Virus record (IMG/VR): IMGVR_UViG_3300031951_000699
Span: 1-33,640 of that record
Strand: one strand, 5' to 3'
DNA from: a virus
Length of the DNA: 33,640 nucleotides
A model generated the notes under the pieces. That model did no database searches, was not told the origin of the DNA, and worked only from the letters and a program-made list of their open reading frames with translations. Shown one piece after another: positions 1 to 8,845 of this stretch (its first letter is position 1; the number at the start of each line of letters is the position of its first letter). Position numbers and translations under genes: made by a program.

Positions 1-768
1 GGTTGGAGCAGCAGGTACTGCGAGCAGACCTGAGTATGCGCTAGCAGTTCCGCGTGCGAACAAGAGCATGCGCTCTTCCATCAACATTGTTGCGTATAGC
101 GTAGATGTTGATGAGAGTTGGCGTAGGTCTTGATATCCCATACCTGAGAAGTTCGCATCAAACGAAACTTGGTCAGATAGTGAATACGAGTTGTATGGCA
201 ACACGAGGTCGTCTGCTGTGTAGGAAATCTGTGGACCGCGCTCTAAATAGAGAGGGTTAGATGCTCCAGGAGCAAAGTTGTTTTGTGTTGTTTCTGTAAT
301 ACCAGGCCAAATGTTTCCTTGTCCGCCTGTTCCGGTACCTGTGTAACCAAGAATTCTCTTGACACGATGTGAGGTACCAACTCCGCGCTTGCGTGGAAGT
401 TTGTTACGAAGTGGTGTTGGACGAGGCGTTAGAAGTTTTGCAGGTGCTTCGAGGTCGAACGCTGCAAAAGATGAAGTAAGTGGCTGAGTAAGAGTGATTT
501 CTTTGTTGATATCACCCATAGCGCCACGCTGTGCTGCGAGAGCGTTGTTCAATGCTGAAACAGCATCAGGAGTCAAAGACTTGTTAGCAACAAGTGCTTC
601 GATTTGTGACGCGGCATCAGTAGAACCACCAAGAGTTTCACCATCAAAAGAGCGAGGTGCGGAAAGCGCCTTGCTTAGTTCTGATGTGTATTCCTCATGG
701 CGCTCAGCAGCAACTTTAGGATTGGACTCATTGTATAAGTCCGCTGCTTTGAGTTGTGTTTTAGCCAT
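1..768 (-). CDS. Major capsid protein, HK97-fold type (N-terminal part)
   Basis: The frame is open from ATG at 768 to the window edge and gives 256 residues starting MAKTQLKAADLYNESN. The protein would form the icosahedral shell. A helical, acidic N-terminal segment (about residues 1-80) is followed by a basic stretch around PLRNKLPRKRGVG and the block RILGYTGTG, then residues like those of HK97-type capsids in actinophages (QISYTADDLVLPYNSYSLSD). It lies directly downstream of the protease-scaffold gene, the usual place for this gene. The C-terminal part is outside the window. The family call rests on residue pattern and position rather than a database match. Confidence 0.85.
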   Translation of the reverse strand, partial: MAKTQLKAADLYNESNPKVAAERHEEYTSELSKALSAPRSFDGETLGGSTDAASQIEALVANKSLTPDAVSALNNALAAQRGAMGDINKEITLTQPLTSSFAAFDLEAPAKLLTPRPTPLRNKLPRKRGVGTSHRVKRILGYTGTGTGGQGNIWPGITETTQNNFAPGASNPLYLERGPQISYTADDLVLPYNSYSLSDQVSFDANFSGMGYQDLRQLSSTSTLYATMLMEERMLLFARGTASAYSGLLAVPAAPT

Positions 769-788
769 TGTTATCTTTCTGTAAAGAG

Positions 789-2147
789 TTACGCCTTGAT
801 TTCGGTTTCCGCTTTGGCAAGGTAATCCTTAGCCATTTCGCGGTATCCCTTAGCAAGGTCGTTATCGGTTGTAGCGGATGCCTTTGCTAGATACAAATCT
901 GCTTTGGCTTTCCACTCATTATTGGTTTTAGCACCTGTCGCTATGGTTGTCCGCTTTGGACCGCCACCTATTGCGAGAGATTTTGCCGTTGCTAGTTCTG
1001 TTTCAAGAGATGCTGCTTTGTTCTCTACCGCCTCTTTTGCGGACTTTAACTCAGCAATTTCTGCTTGTACTGAAGCCATAGCACTCTTTACGGCTTTCTC
1101 AATGACAGCAGTAACGCCGTCAGCGAGCAGGGACTTCTCTGCCGAGTCTGCCTCGTCAGAATCTTCTTCTTCGATTACTGTTCCGATTTCTTCGATAGTC
1201 GAAGGTGGAACAATTGTTTCAACGCTCTTAGGCGTTGGTGGTTGAATCGCAGGTGATGGCACAGGTGTTTCGCTTGGTGTGACCATGACTGCTGTTGAAA
1301 CATCAGGGTTGCCGTGAGAGTTTGCTGGCATATTGCATCCGCACTCTAGGCATTTTTGAACTGATTTATCTGCCATCTCGTTGTCCTCAACGACAACTTC
1401 TTTCTTGGCTTCTTCGAGTTCGTGTTGCGCGGTTTCTGCTCCGACCATTGGACCTTCGGCAGTTTCTTGTTCGGCGGTTTCGCCGTACTGCTTTTCAATG
1501 TCGTCATATCCGCATTCTTTGCACATACGCGATACTTCGTCTAGTGCTTTGCGAGCAGCAGCATAACGCTCTACCATTTCATCACGGGAAGGAACATTTT
1601 TGGCTTCACCGCTCATAGGCATTGCTTCTGATGCCATCTCTTTCTCTATGTTAGTTTCCACCAGTTCCTCTACTTTCGTTAGTGATTTTTCACCATTGAC
1701 TGATTTCGCCAAAACAAGTTGGCAATTTGGATTAGCAGGTCTATCGACCAAACTAACTTCTACGATTTGACCATCAATAATGCGACCATTTGCCGCCTTC
1801 TGGTCACGAACAACACGCGGCGCTTTGATGCCGATGCTGAAACCTTTAAGTACGCGCGACTTAACTTTCTTGACAGAAACAGGGTCAACTACTAGCGCGG
1901 AAATGTAGTGTCCGTCTGACTTCTGTTCGTATTCTTGCGCAACACCAGCAGCGATATTGCTGTGCTGTTCGCGGATATTACCGCCTGTCATGAACCATTC
2001 AGGCATCGCGCGGTCAAGCCACGCAGGGTCGCAAATCTGCTGGTCAATGTCAATGGAATCGTCTGTTGCTTTACCATAAACGGTAAGAGTGCCGTCACCA
2101 TTATCGTCCATTTTGACGATGCCAGCGTATACGCTTGTATCTTTCAT
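789..2147 (-). CDS. Capsid maturation protease fused to a scaffold-like domain (XkdF-type)
   Basis: This 452-residue protein probably processes the procapsid and guides its assembly. The N-terminal 150 residues look like an XkdF/HK97-type serine protease. His62 lies in EQHSN, Ser104 in KGFSIG, and EVSLVDRPANPN covers residues 130-141. Residues 155-340 are acidic and low in complexity and contain two CxxC motifs (CKECG at 209-213, CLECGC at 266-271). Residues 340-392 form a predicted coiled coil, and the C-terminal 40 residues are Lys/Ala-rich, as in scaffolds. A GGAAAG ribosome-binding site precedes ATG at 2147. It lies between the MuF-like gene and the capsid gene. The catalytic assignment is inferred from motif spacing. 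Confidence 0.82.
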   Translation of the reverse strand: MKDTSVYAGIVKMDDNGDGTLTVYGKATDDSIDIDQQICDPAWLDRAMPEWFMTGGNIREQHSNIAAGVAQEYEQKSDGHYISALVVDPVSVKKVKSRVLKGFSIGIKAPRVVRDQKAANGRIIDGQIVEVSLVDRPANPNCQLVLAKSVNGEKSLTKVEELVETNIEKEMASEAMPMSGEAKNVPSRDEMVERYAAARKALDEVSRMCKECGYDDIEKQYGETAEQETAEGPMVGAETAQHELEEAKKEVVVEDNEMADKSVQKCLECGCNMPANSHGNPDVSTAVMVTPSETPVPSPAIQPPTPKSVETIVPPSTIEEIGTVIEEEDSDEADSAEKSLLADGVTAVIEKAVKSAMASVQAEIAELKSAKEAVENKAASLETELATAKSLAIGGGPKRTTIATGAKTNNEWKAKADLYLAKASATTDNDLAKGYREMAKDYLAKAETEIKA

Positions 2148-2156
2148 ATCTTTCCT

Positions 2157-2966
2157 TTACTCGTTTATGAGTTTTGTATCAACTACATAGGGCGCAACAT
2201 CGCACATACAGTTCGGGTGAACAGGTGGGTCGCCGTTAGGCCATTGTTCGCCGAGTTGTATCGGTGATGCTGCTTCGTTTTCCGAACATAAATCGCAAGG
2301 GTCTGCGACTAAATATTCAATCATTTCAACACCTGAATCGCGGTACAAATCTAGAGAGGACTGTACCACCGCGTACGATGTTTCGGTTTGCGCTATTGAC
2401 AACGCCCGAACAGGGTCATCAATAAGTTGGTCTATCAGAATAGCGGCAGAGCGTGGACTGATACCTTCGTTCAGCGTACGAGCGAGGATAGTTCCGATGC
2501 GTTTTACTGTCGTCATCGTTATCTCGTCAGACATACTCGTACCGCGATTAAGCAGGTCGTAGAGTGTTGCGCTAGGGCGTAGCCGTAATGCTGCTGCTCT
2601 GTTTCCGGGTTTCCAGTTGTTCCAGTTGATAGCCAATGCGCGCTGTAATTCTTTTTTACTCGGCGCTGCTTTGCTGACTTTTGCTTTTCGTGCTATCTCG
2701 TATGCGCTGAGGTCAATACCGAGAATCGCAGCATCAGCATAAAGGTTGAACAGGGTATTGCGTAGCGTACGAGTATTCACAATGACATGAACGCGCGCCC
2801 ATGCGCGAGCCTCGTCAGGTGTGACACTTCCGCTACCTTCGGGAAAGTTCGCAAACCAAGCATCGATAATGTCTGTAACGCTTACCGAATCTCGTATTGC
2901 TCTGCGAATAGCGCGTTGATGCCGAACCGCAAGCCTCGTCTTAAGACGCTTCGTGTTCGGTTTCAT
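2157..2966 (-). CDS. MuF-like minor head (head morphogenesis) protein
   Basis: This 269-residue protein probably joins the portal inside the procapsid. The C-terminal end carries the typical SPP1 gp7/Mu F pattern: CDLC at 224-227 followed by PPVHPNCMC at 247-255, a probable metal-binding knuckle. The rest is helical and basic at the N-terminus. It starts on the base next to the portal stop codon, so the two are probably translated in sequence, and it precedes the protease gene as in many head modules. The N-terminal region has no motif I recognise. Confidence 0.75.
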   Translation of the reverse strand: MKPNTKRLKTRLAVRHQRAIRRAIRDSVSVTDIIDAWFANFPEGSGSVTPDEARAWARVHVIVNTRTLRNTLFNLYADAAILGIDLSAYEIARKAKVSKAAPSKKELQRALAINWNNWKPGNRAAALRLRPSATLYDLLNRGTSMSDEITMTTVKRIGTILARTLNEGISPRSAAILIDQLIDDPVRALSIAQTETSYAVVQSSLDLYRDSGVEMIEYLVADPCDLCSENEAASPIQLGEQWPNGDPPVHPNCMCDVAPYVVDTKLINE

Positions 2967-4841
2967 TTACAGCCCTATGTATCTCTCCGCGTGCCAACGG
3001 GCAGATTCTTCGTCACCGATAGCAAGATACTTGTTGATAACTTCTGCGTAGTCTGCTTCGATTACTTCGAAATTGAAGGGTCTTTTGCGATTACCTTTGC
3101 GGAGCCACTTGAGGAATTTCTTAACTTCCTCAGTAGTTTTATCACTTTCTTCTTCCTTCTTTTCCTCTGCCACCTCTTGAACCAGTTGTCCTTCTTCAGT
3201 TTGAGGTGTTTCGCCGATGGGGAGTTCGCCGTCAACTGCCTCAGCATCAGGACCTTCAAGAGCACTTGCTCCTGCCGCTGTTGCTGCATCGATAATCCCT
3301 TCTGGTGAGAGGAAGAATAATCCGCTACCACTATAAAGCATTGGCATATCTGCTTGTGGTGTGTCGAGTAGTGGCAAACCACTCTTGGAACGCGCTTCGT
3401 TTACTGTGCGGTTGCCGTTCTTCAACTCAATATCAATACGGCGCGCTTCTGCTTCCGTATCAACCTTAGACTCAAACAGAATCTTGAATTCAAGTTCGCG
3501 CGGCATACCGAGATAAACATAGGACAAGTTCGTAAGTTGCTTGCTAATCCAGTCGACTAGCGGAGCAATGCCGATAACTTCGCCCGAGAGTGTTTCGCCT
3601 TCTTGTAATCCTGACGCACCGAGCGAACCGCTACCGCTAAATCCGATTTCTGATGGCAATACGCCGAAGTGTCCGCAGATAGAGGTGACAAGATAGTTAT
3701 CAAGAACATCTTTGAACTTCTCGCCGTATCCTTCAAACTGATGCGGTACGAAACCAGCAGGTAGTACGCGCGAACGCTTACGCTGTGCGGTTTGTCCTGC
3801 GAGGTCATCGTTGAAAATGTTTTCATACGCGCGCAACAACTCTGGATTATTACCAAATGTTGCGTCAGTTTGAAACATTAGTTCAGGGAGTACACCATCT
3901 GTATATTCTGCTCGTAGCCACTGCTGTCTGCGCAGATAAATGTCAGCAAGAGGTAATGAGCGCTCAGTTGGGGAAAATCCATAGATAGTCCATGACCTTC
4001 TATTTTTGACCAAATAAGATAGTTCGTCAGAGGTGAATTCTCCATCGGCATCTTCCATTTCCATTGGCGCCATGAATTCGCTACGAGGAAATCCGTAGAG
4101 AATCTGCTGAAACGCAGGGTTAGGTGGAATAGGACGCATTCCTCGGTCGTCAATAAGTGGCTTGATAGTTGAGCCGTCAAGTACCTGAAATCCGTATAAA
4201 TCTCCACCGACAGACTTTTGTGGCCAAATAGCCCACGCATCTATCACGAGGATTTCTTCTACGGAAAGGTTAATCCAGTCCGAAAATGTGTATCCATTTG
4301 CTTTGTCAGGGTTTTCCCAAAATCCGCGTAGGCGAGCAATATCTTCTGTGTATTTCTCACGCGCCGAAGCCATCGCACGAACATGGTCTTTGCCTGATTC
4401 TGCTGCGATGCGTTCAGAAGCGTCATCGCTCAAAACAATATCCCAGTCCATACCCGTGATTTTGTTTTTCACAACTTCAAGACAACGGCGGATAATATCT
4501 ACTTGGTCTGCGGTTGCGCGTAATGTCTTGAAAGGGATAAGACGCGTTTCCGTGATGTTGATATTTTGCGCAACTTGATACTCATAACGGCGAGGGTCAG
4601 GACGACCATCTTCGCGTAATGGATTTATCGCTCCCGGAACGATAGGACTTCCGGGTGTAAATGGAACATTTGGCCAAATCGGATTACGAGGTAATCCAAC
4701 TGACTGACCGTATGTTTGATTCATAGGTCTAGAGCGATTCACCATATCTTGTTCAGAGATAGTGACAGTTCCGGGCGGAAGATTCGGTGCTTTCTGAATT
4801 TCCGCCGCGACTGCTCTAGCCAATCTGTCAAGCAGACCCAC
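2967..4841 (-). CDS. Portal protein
   Basis: This 624-residue protein should form the dodecameric DNA channel at the capsid vertex and bind the terminase. The size, the position downstream of the terminase and upstream of the MuF gene, and the pattern fit actinophage portals. Examples are LRATADQVDIIRRC and NKITGMDWDI near the N-terminus, WLRAEYTDGVLPELMF in the middle, and FGVLPSEIGF followed by a Gly/Ser-rich loop. The last 90 residues are an acidic then Lys-rich tail. The start is GTG at 4841 with an AGGAGG ribosome-binding site five bases upstream. Confidence 0.85.
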   Translation of the reverse strand: MGLLDRLARAVAAEIQKAPNLPPGTVTISEQDMVNRSRPMNQTYGQSVGLPRNPIWPNVPFTPGSPIVPGAINPLREDGRPDPRRYEYQVAQNINITETRLIPFKTLRATADQVDIIRRCLEVVKNKITGMDWDIVLSDDASERIAAESGKDHVRAMASAREKYTEDIARLRGFWENPDKANGYTFSDWINLSVEEILVIDAWAIWPQKSVGGDLYGFQVLDGSTIKPLIDDRGMRPIPPNPAFQQILYGFPRSEFMAPMEMEDADGEFTSDELSYLVKNRRSWTIYGFSPTERSLPLADIYLRRQQWLRAEYTDGVLPELMFQTDATFGNNPELLRAYENIFNDDLAGQTAQRKRSRVLPAGFVPHQFEGYGEKFKDVLDNYLVTSICGHFGVLPSEIGFSGSGSLGASGLQEGETLSGEVIGIAPLVDWISKQLTNLSYVYLGMPRELEFKILFESKVDTEAEARRIDIELKNGNRTVNEARSKSGLPLLDTPQADMPMLYSGSGLFFLSPEGIIDAATAAGASALEGPDAEAVDGELPIGETPQTEEGQLVQEVAEEKKEEESDKTTEEVKKFLKWLRKGNRKRPFNFEVIEADYAEVINKYLAIGDEESARWHAERYIGL

Positions 4842-4850
4842 GCTAGCCTC

Positions 4851-6371
4851 CTAAGCGTGTACGACTACACGATATTGATTTGAAGTTGGAGCGACTGAGA
4901 ATAGCAGAGTAATCGAAGTAGTGTTTGTATGTTGTACATCGCAAATCACTTCTGCGTATGGGCTGCTGTTATCATAGACAGTAACAATAACATCACGAGT
5001 GCCGAGGTCATGGGTAATCGTGTATGAGGTGTTCGAGCCGTCACCAACATTGGCTGCGTACTTGCGTACAACAACAGCAGTATCGATAGCGATACCTGCG
5101 GAACTGACAGAGATACCTGTATGAGCAACAGCAGAGAAGTTATTTGCTCCGCCGACTGCTCCGAGAGCAACACCATTGCTTGCGGTATAAGTACCAGCAC
5201 CCGAGAACTGAGTGAACTCAAGAACAGTAGAGTTGAGGGTAATTGGGTTGTCGGTTGTAAGAACCCAGCCAGTATTGGCAAGAGTGTCGCCAGTCTGTAC
5301 GAATGTGAACATACCCGACTTAACTTCAGCAGAAGTATTAGCGTCAGCAGAGCGAACAAGAATCCAAGGATTCGAGCCGTCACCTTCTTGCGACAATACA
5401 TAAATGCCGTTGTATTGACCACCTAGACCGCCGAGGCTTGCCTCATTTTTGACGAGAACGCGCTGACCAGCAAGAACTTGGTCGCCGTCTACTGTGAGAG
5501 TGGTGTTGCTTCCTGCTGTGATTGTTCCGCCGTTAGCAGAAGTCCACGCAGGGCTGTTAGGAAGAATTGCGGCAGTTGCGAGGTGAACTGCTTCTTTGAT
5601 AAGAAGTCCTTGCGCAGTTGCATCAACATACGCTTTAGTTGCTGCGTCAGTATCGGCAGTTGGTGTTGCGAGGTTAGTAATCTTGTAGTTACCGAAAGAC
5701 ACATCAGCAAGAGGAACAGTAAGCGCGGAAAGATTGATTGCGCTGTGTGCTGCGTTGTCGTGTGTTGGTGTTCCGTGAGTATGGTCATTACGAGCGAAGT
5801 CTGTGCCTGAACCATTAGCAGAAGCAGAACCGAAAGTTGTTTGCGCGGTGACATTGCCAAAATTAGGTAGTGCGTGAACATGGTCTGCGCGAGCAGGTGT
5901 ACTCGCAGTACCTACGCTGTTAGTTCCACCAGCCGCAAGTGTTTGCGGTGCTGTGCTGGTGAGAGATGGCGTTCCGTGCGTGTGGTCAGCGCGAGCATAA
6001 TCGTTGCTGCTACCGCTTGACGAAGTATCGCCGTAAGAGGTTTGTGCTGAAACTGTGCCGAAAGATGAGATTTGGTCCCATGTCGAGCCATCGCTTAGAT
6101 ATAGGAGATTATTATCTGTTGCGAAATAGAGCGTACCAGCAGGAACAGTATTAGCGGCAGGGCGGTTGCTGAATGTACCGTACTGAACTTGCGTAGTCTG
6201 TACGAAGTTCACCCATTGTGTGCCGTTGTAAAAATACAGCGTATCGTCAGAGGTGTTGTAGTAAATCTGACCATCGAGAGGGCTAGATGGTGCAGTTCCG
6301 AGATTCTGAATTACCGCGTTTTGTAATTCGTTCTTGTTTAAGTCAATGCTGACTAGAAATTTTCTTGCCAT
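4851..6371 (-). CDS. Tail-fibre-like structural protein with DHTHG repeats
   Basis: This 506-residue protein is probably a trimeric fibre or decoration. Residues 30-110 hold two fibre N-terminal type motifs (GQIYYNTSDDTLYFYNGTQW and GTLYFATDNNLLYLSDGSTW). Three repeats follow (ARADHTHGTP, ARADHVHALP, ARNDHTHGTP), a His-rich type known from trimeric fibres. Then comes ITNLATPTADTDAATKAYVD, a common phage fibre element. The C-terminal 70 residues (YTITHDLGTRDVIVTVYDNS) resemble the neighbouring 92-residue protein. AGGAG precedes ATG at 6371. Finding it between the terminase and the portal is unusual; the position suggests a virion protein attached to the head or neck, but that is inference. Confidence 0.75.
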   Translation of the reverse strand: MARKFLVSIDLNKNELQNAVIQNLGTAPSSPLDGQIYYNTSDDTLYFYNGTQWVNFVQTTQVQYGTFSNRPAANTVPAGTLYFATDNNLLYLSDGSTWDQISSFGTVSAQTSYGDTSSSGSSNDYARADHTHGTPSLTSTAPQTLAAGGTNSVGTASTPARADHVHALPNFGNVTAQTTFGSASANGSGTDFARNDHTHGTPTHDNAAHSAINLSALTVPLADVSFGNYKITNLATPTADTDAATKAYVDATAQGLLIKEAVHLATAAILPNSPAWTSANGGTITAGSNTTLTVDGDQVLAGQRVLVKNEASLGGLGGQYNGIYVLSQEGDGSNPWILVRSADANTSAEVKSGMFTFVQTGDTLANTGWVLTTDNPITLNSTVLEFTQFSGAGTYTASNGVALGAVGGANNFSAVAHTGISVSSAGIAIDTAVVVRKYAANVGDGSNTSYTITHDLGTRDVIVTVYDNSSPYAEVICDVQHTNTTSITLLFSVAPTSNQYRVVVHA

Positions 6372-6379
6372 TATTTCTC

Positions 6380-6658
6380 CTATATTACATACGCGGTGCC
6401 AGTAAAGGCTGCCGTGAAGGTTATTACCATTGTGTTCTTGCTTGGATAACTAAATGTGCCTTCACATTGAGTACCTGCTGAATCAAGCACGACCGCAGTA
6501 GGTTCTCCACCGAGATTATGATTGATAGTCCATACGCTACTGGCAACTGCTTGAGTATGCGTATAGAAAATTTGTGCTGCTCCACCTTGCGGTCCGGGAG
6601 CAGTAACGCGGATAATCGGCTGCGTTACTTGAACTACTACTGTTTCGTCTGCCATCAT
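6380..6658 (-). CDS. Small fibre-associated beta-domain protein
   Basis: This 92-residue protein contains WTINHNLGGEPTAVVLDSAG, the same kind of domain as the C-terminus of the 506-residue fibre encoded next to it (YTITHDLGTRDVIVTVYDNS). It appears to be a free copy of that beta-rich domain preceded by a short collagen-like PGPQGG segment. It overlaps the upstream gene by four bases (ATGA) and is followed at once by the fibre gene. A role as a virion accessory protein is inference from this shared domain. Confidence 0.7.
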   Translation of the reverse strand: MMADETVVVQVTQPIIRVTAPGPQGGAAQIFYTHTQAVASSVWTINHNLGGEPTAVVLDSAGTQCEGTFSYPSKNTMVITFTAAFTGTAYVI

Positions 6659-7002
6659 GTCCTCGTTACTTGTGGGCTGACTTCAATTGTGCCTTGAACA
6701 AGGCGTGTTACAACATTCTGAGGCGAAGTAATTTCAATGTCATAAGCATATCTGCCGTTAGTAATCGCTGCCGTTTGTGTGTTGGTCGCATGACACGCGA
6801 TAGTTCCAGTATTGCCTGTGATAGTAATGCCGTTGCCGTTCGTCAGGGTCAATACTGCTGTTTTGGCGAGTGGTGATGTGCGTACTTGTAGTGCTGCGGT
6901 GTAACTCGTGATATTGACAGGATTGCCGTTCGGCTGTTCATAAATAAAAGTTATATACCAATCCGCACCTTGGTCGATTACGGTGTTGTAAGTAACTGCC
7001 AT
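6655..7002 (-). CDS. Small Ig-like phage structural protein
   Basis: This 115-residue protein is beta-rich and starts MAVTYNTVIDQGADWYITF. Then come GNPVNITSYTAALQVRTSP and, near the end, RLVQGTIEVSPQVTR. I recognise this as a widespread small phage protein, often next to fibre genes and resembling the BppU/Ig-like N-terminal domain of receptor-binding proteins. AGGAG lies seven bases before ATG at 7002. It directly follows terL and overlaps the next gene by four bases, so terL, this gene and the fibre genes form one unit. Confidence 0.72.
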   Translation of the reverse strand: MAVTYNTVIDQGADWYITFIYEQPNGNPVNITSYTAALQVRTSPLAKTAVLTLTNGNGITITGNTGTIACHATNTQTAAITNGRYAYDIEITSPQNVVTRLVQGTIEVSPQVTRT

Positions 7003-8427
7003 TTATGCTCCTAGTGCCGCGTTACAGTATTCGCAAATCTTGTTCGTTTTCTTATTCGGCATCTGACAACTGCCGCAAATTGTAGCGAGGTTCTGTAATC
7101 CCGTAAGAGATACTGAACCATCTTTCAGTTCGGTAAGTGCCCACACTAGTGCGTCTAGTCTATCAGGTGATTCGGCGCTTTCGGGTGTCCACATTACCAT
7201 TTGGTCCTCGAGTTGCGGAAACGCGCCAACATGATGAACGCGATACTGCTCGTAGAGTGCCGAAATGGGTTCTGCGCGCACACGCTTTCCGCGTGTCGCA
7301 TGAACTTTGGTAACAGGTGCATTTCTATCTACCTGTTGAAGCACCATAATAACCATGTCACCGCCGTTGTTTGTTTCAGCAACGATTCGGTCTGCCTTGT
7401 GTTTTCTAAATGCTTCAATTGCTCGCTTACCCCATTCGTTTGGAGTAGCGCGTATAGTGTCATCAGAGAGGACATAGAAGTGTCCGTCTGATGCTGCTCC
7501 TGCTGTGATAATTCCTGTTTCATCGCTATCTTCTCCGCTCGTTACTGCTGGGTCAATAGCAACTACGATGCGGTATAGCGGTGGTACTTTGTCGGGCGTG
7601 ACGCGAGTATCTTCTATCCAATAGCGCTGCCATAGTGCGCCTTCTGCCTGTTCCAGCAGTTCGCCGTATAACTCTTGCCTTCCTGTGCGCGTACCTTCGT
7701 AGCGCGCCTTCAGTTCCGCTAGCGCGGTTTCAGACAAATTCCTTGCGTTATCAAATGTGCTTCCGCGAGTGACAACTACTGAGCCGTCAGTACGCGATAC
7801 CCAGTCACGAAGTAACTTGATGGGCTTTGGCGTTGTTGTTGCAACGATGCGTGGTCTTTCGCCGATACGCAGCGCAGGTGCTAAACCTTCTGTCCAAGTT
7901 TCATACGGATAAGGCCAAGCAGCAACCTCATCAAGCCATGCGCCTGATAAGTTCAGACCGCGACCGCTATCGGGCGAATCCGCACCGAACATGTGAACTA
8001 TCTGTCCGTCTTTGAAAGTAATCTTGTATGACGATTTGTTATAGATATAATCAACATCAGGCACTAGCCCACGATTTCGTATTGAAACCAGCAGCCCTGA
8101 TGGACCTTCTACGCAGACTGTTTTCGTATCGCTAAAACGCGGTGCGATAATTGCCCATTGCGTACCCGTGCCGTCAGGTGCTTTTGGCGTTGTCAATATG
8201 CGTTCCGTAAGCCACTCTGCGCCTGTGCGTGTCTTGCCCCAACCGCGACCCGACATAATCAACCAGATATTCCAGTCGCCTTCGGGTTCGTGTTGTTCGG
8301 GTCTGCCGATAAACCACCAAGGCTTGCGGTGTAGGCTGTGAATGTACTCGCTAGTTTGTTGGTTCAGCCATCGCTGTTGTTCCGCTATCGGTAACTGCGA
8401 TATCTGTTCCCTGAGTGATAGACCCAT
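7003..8427 (-). CDS. terL: Terminase large subunit
   Basis: This packaging ATPase and nuclease has 474 residues. The ATPase shows Walker A SGRGWGKT at 59-66, Walker B GAWLDE at 162-167 and the coupling motif TTTP at 197-200. The nuclease domain shows AIDPA with Asp292, AETN with Glu351 and RLDALVWAL with Asp425. The last 25 residues add a zinc-ribbon-like pair of CxxC motifs (CGSC at 451-454, CEYC at 465-468), which is not standard for TerL. The start at 8427 overlaps terS by 77 bases. No later Met precedes Walker A except Met58, so the long overlap is probably real. Confidence 0.95.
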   Translation of the reverse strand: MGLSLREQISQLPIAEQQRWLNQQTSEYIHSLHRKPWWFIGRPEQHEPEGDWNIWLIMSGRGWGKTRTGAEWLTERILTTPKAPDGTGTQWAIIAPRFSDTKTVCVEGPSGLLVSIRNRGLVPDVDYIYNKSSYKITFKDGQIVHMFGADSPDSGRGLNLSGAWLDEVAAWPYPYETWTEGLAPALRIGERPRIVATTTPKPIKLLRDWVSRTDGSVVVTRGSTFDNARNLSETALAELKARYEGTRTGRQELYGELLEQAEGALWQRYWIEDTRVTPDKVPPLYRIVVAIDPAVTSGEDSDETGIITAGAASDGHFYVLSDDTIRATPNEWGKRAIEAFRKHKADRIVAETNNGGDMVIMVLQQVDRNAPVTKVHATRGKRVRAEPISALYEQYRVHHVGAFPQLEDQMVMWTPESAESPDRLDALVWALTELKDGSVSLTGLQNLATICGSCQMPNKKTNKICEYCNAALGA

Positions 8428-8845
8428 TTACGCTGCCTTCGTTAATGAACTCGAGAATTGCCTTCTTTGCTTCCTCTATGTCTATTTGAATCGGTGTGCC
8501 ATTCGGACCTGAAATCTCTGCGCGGATTTTGTCGTTCCTTCCCCAGCGTTCTGCGTGCTTTCTTTCAAGCCACCACGCTGCCGCTTGCCATCTGCCGTTT
8601 TGTGCTGCTTGTTGAATACGCACAACCGCATCAGCCTCAGCAGCAGCAAGAGCGCGCAAGACAGACTCCCGAAATTCCCGATAGTCTTTCTTCGCGTTAG
8701 GTTCTTGCGCTAACTCCATCCAGCGATAGAAAGTTGTTTCGCCTATTCCTGCTAGTTCAGCAGCAACCTTTTGGTCGTTTCCTGCCCGTAACGCACGGAT
8801 AAGTTTTTCCAGCGTTTCCGGTGTTAGTTTGCTCGGTCTAGACAT
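8351..8845 (-). CDS. terS: Terminase small subunit
   Basis: This 164-residue DNA-recognition protein of the packaging motor begins with LTPETLEKLIRALRAGND and an HTH (VAAELAGIGETTFYRWMELA, about residues 27-46), then an amphipathic Ala-rich helix and AWWLERKHAERWG, a typical TerS signature. The last 45 residues are acidic to neutral and overlap the terL start. It starts eight bases inside the glycosyltransferase gene, so translation of the packaging genes is coupled to the DNA-modification operon. Confidence 0.88.
   Translation of the reverse strand: MSRPSKLTPETLEKLIRALRAGNDQKVAAELAGIGETTFYRWMELAQEPNAKKDYREFRESVLRALAAAEADAVVRIQQAAQNGRWQAAAWWLERKHAERWGRNDKIRAEISGPNGTPIQIDIEEAKKAILEFINEGSVNGSITQGTDIAVTDSGTTAMAEPTN

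Noticed and set aside
2787-3308. Plus-strand frame of 173 codons
   Set aside because: Lies opposite the MuF and portal genes and has no family pattern or ribosome-binding site.
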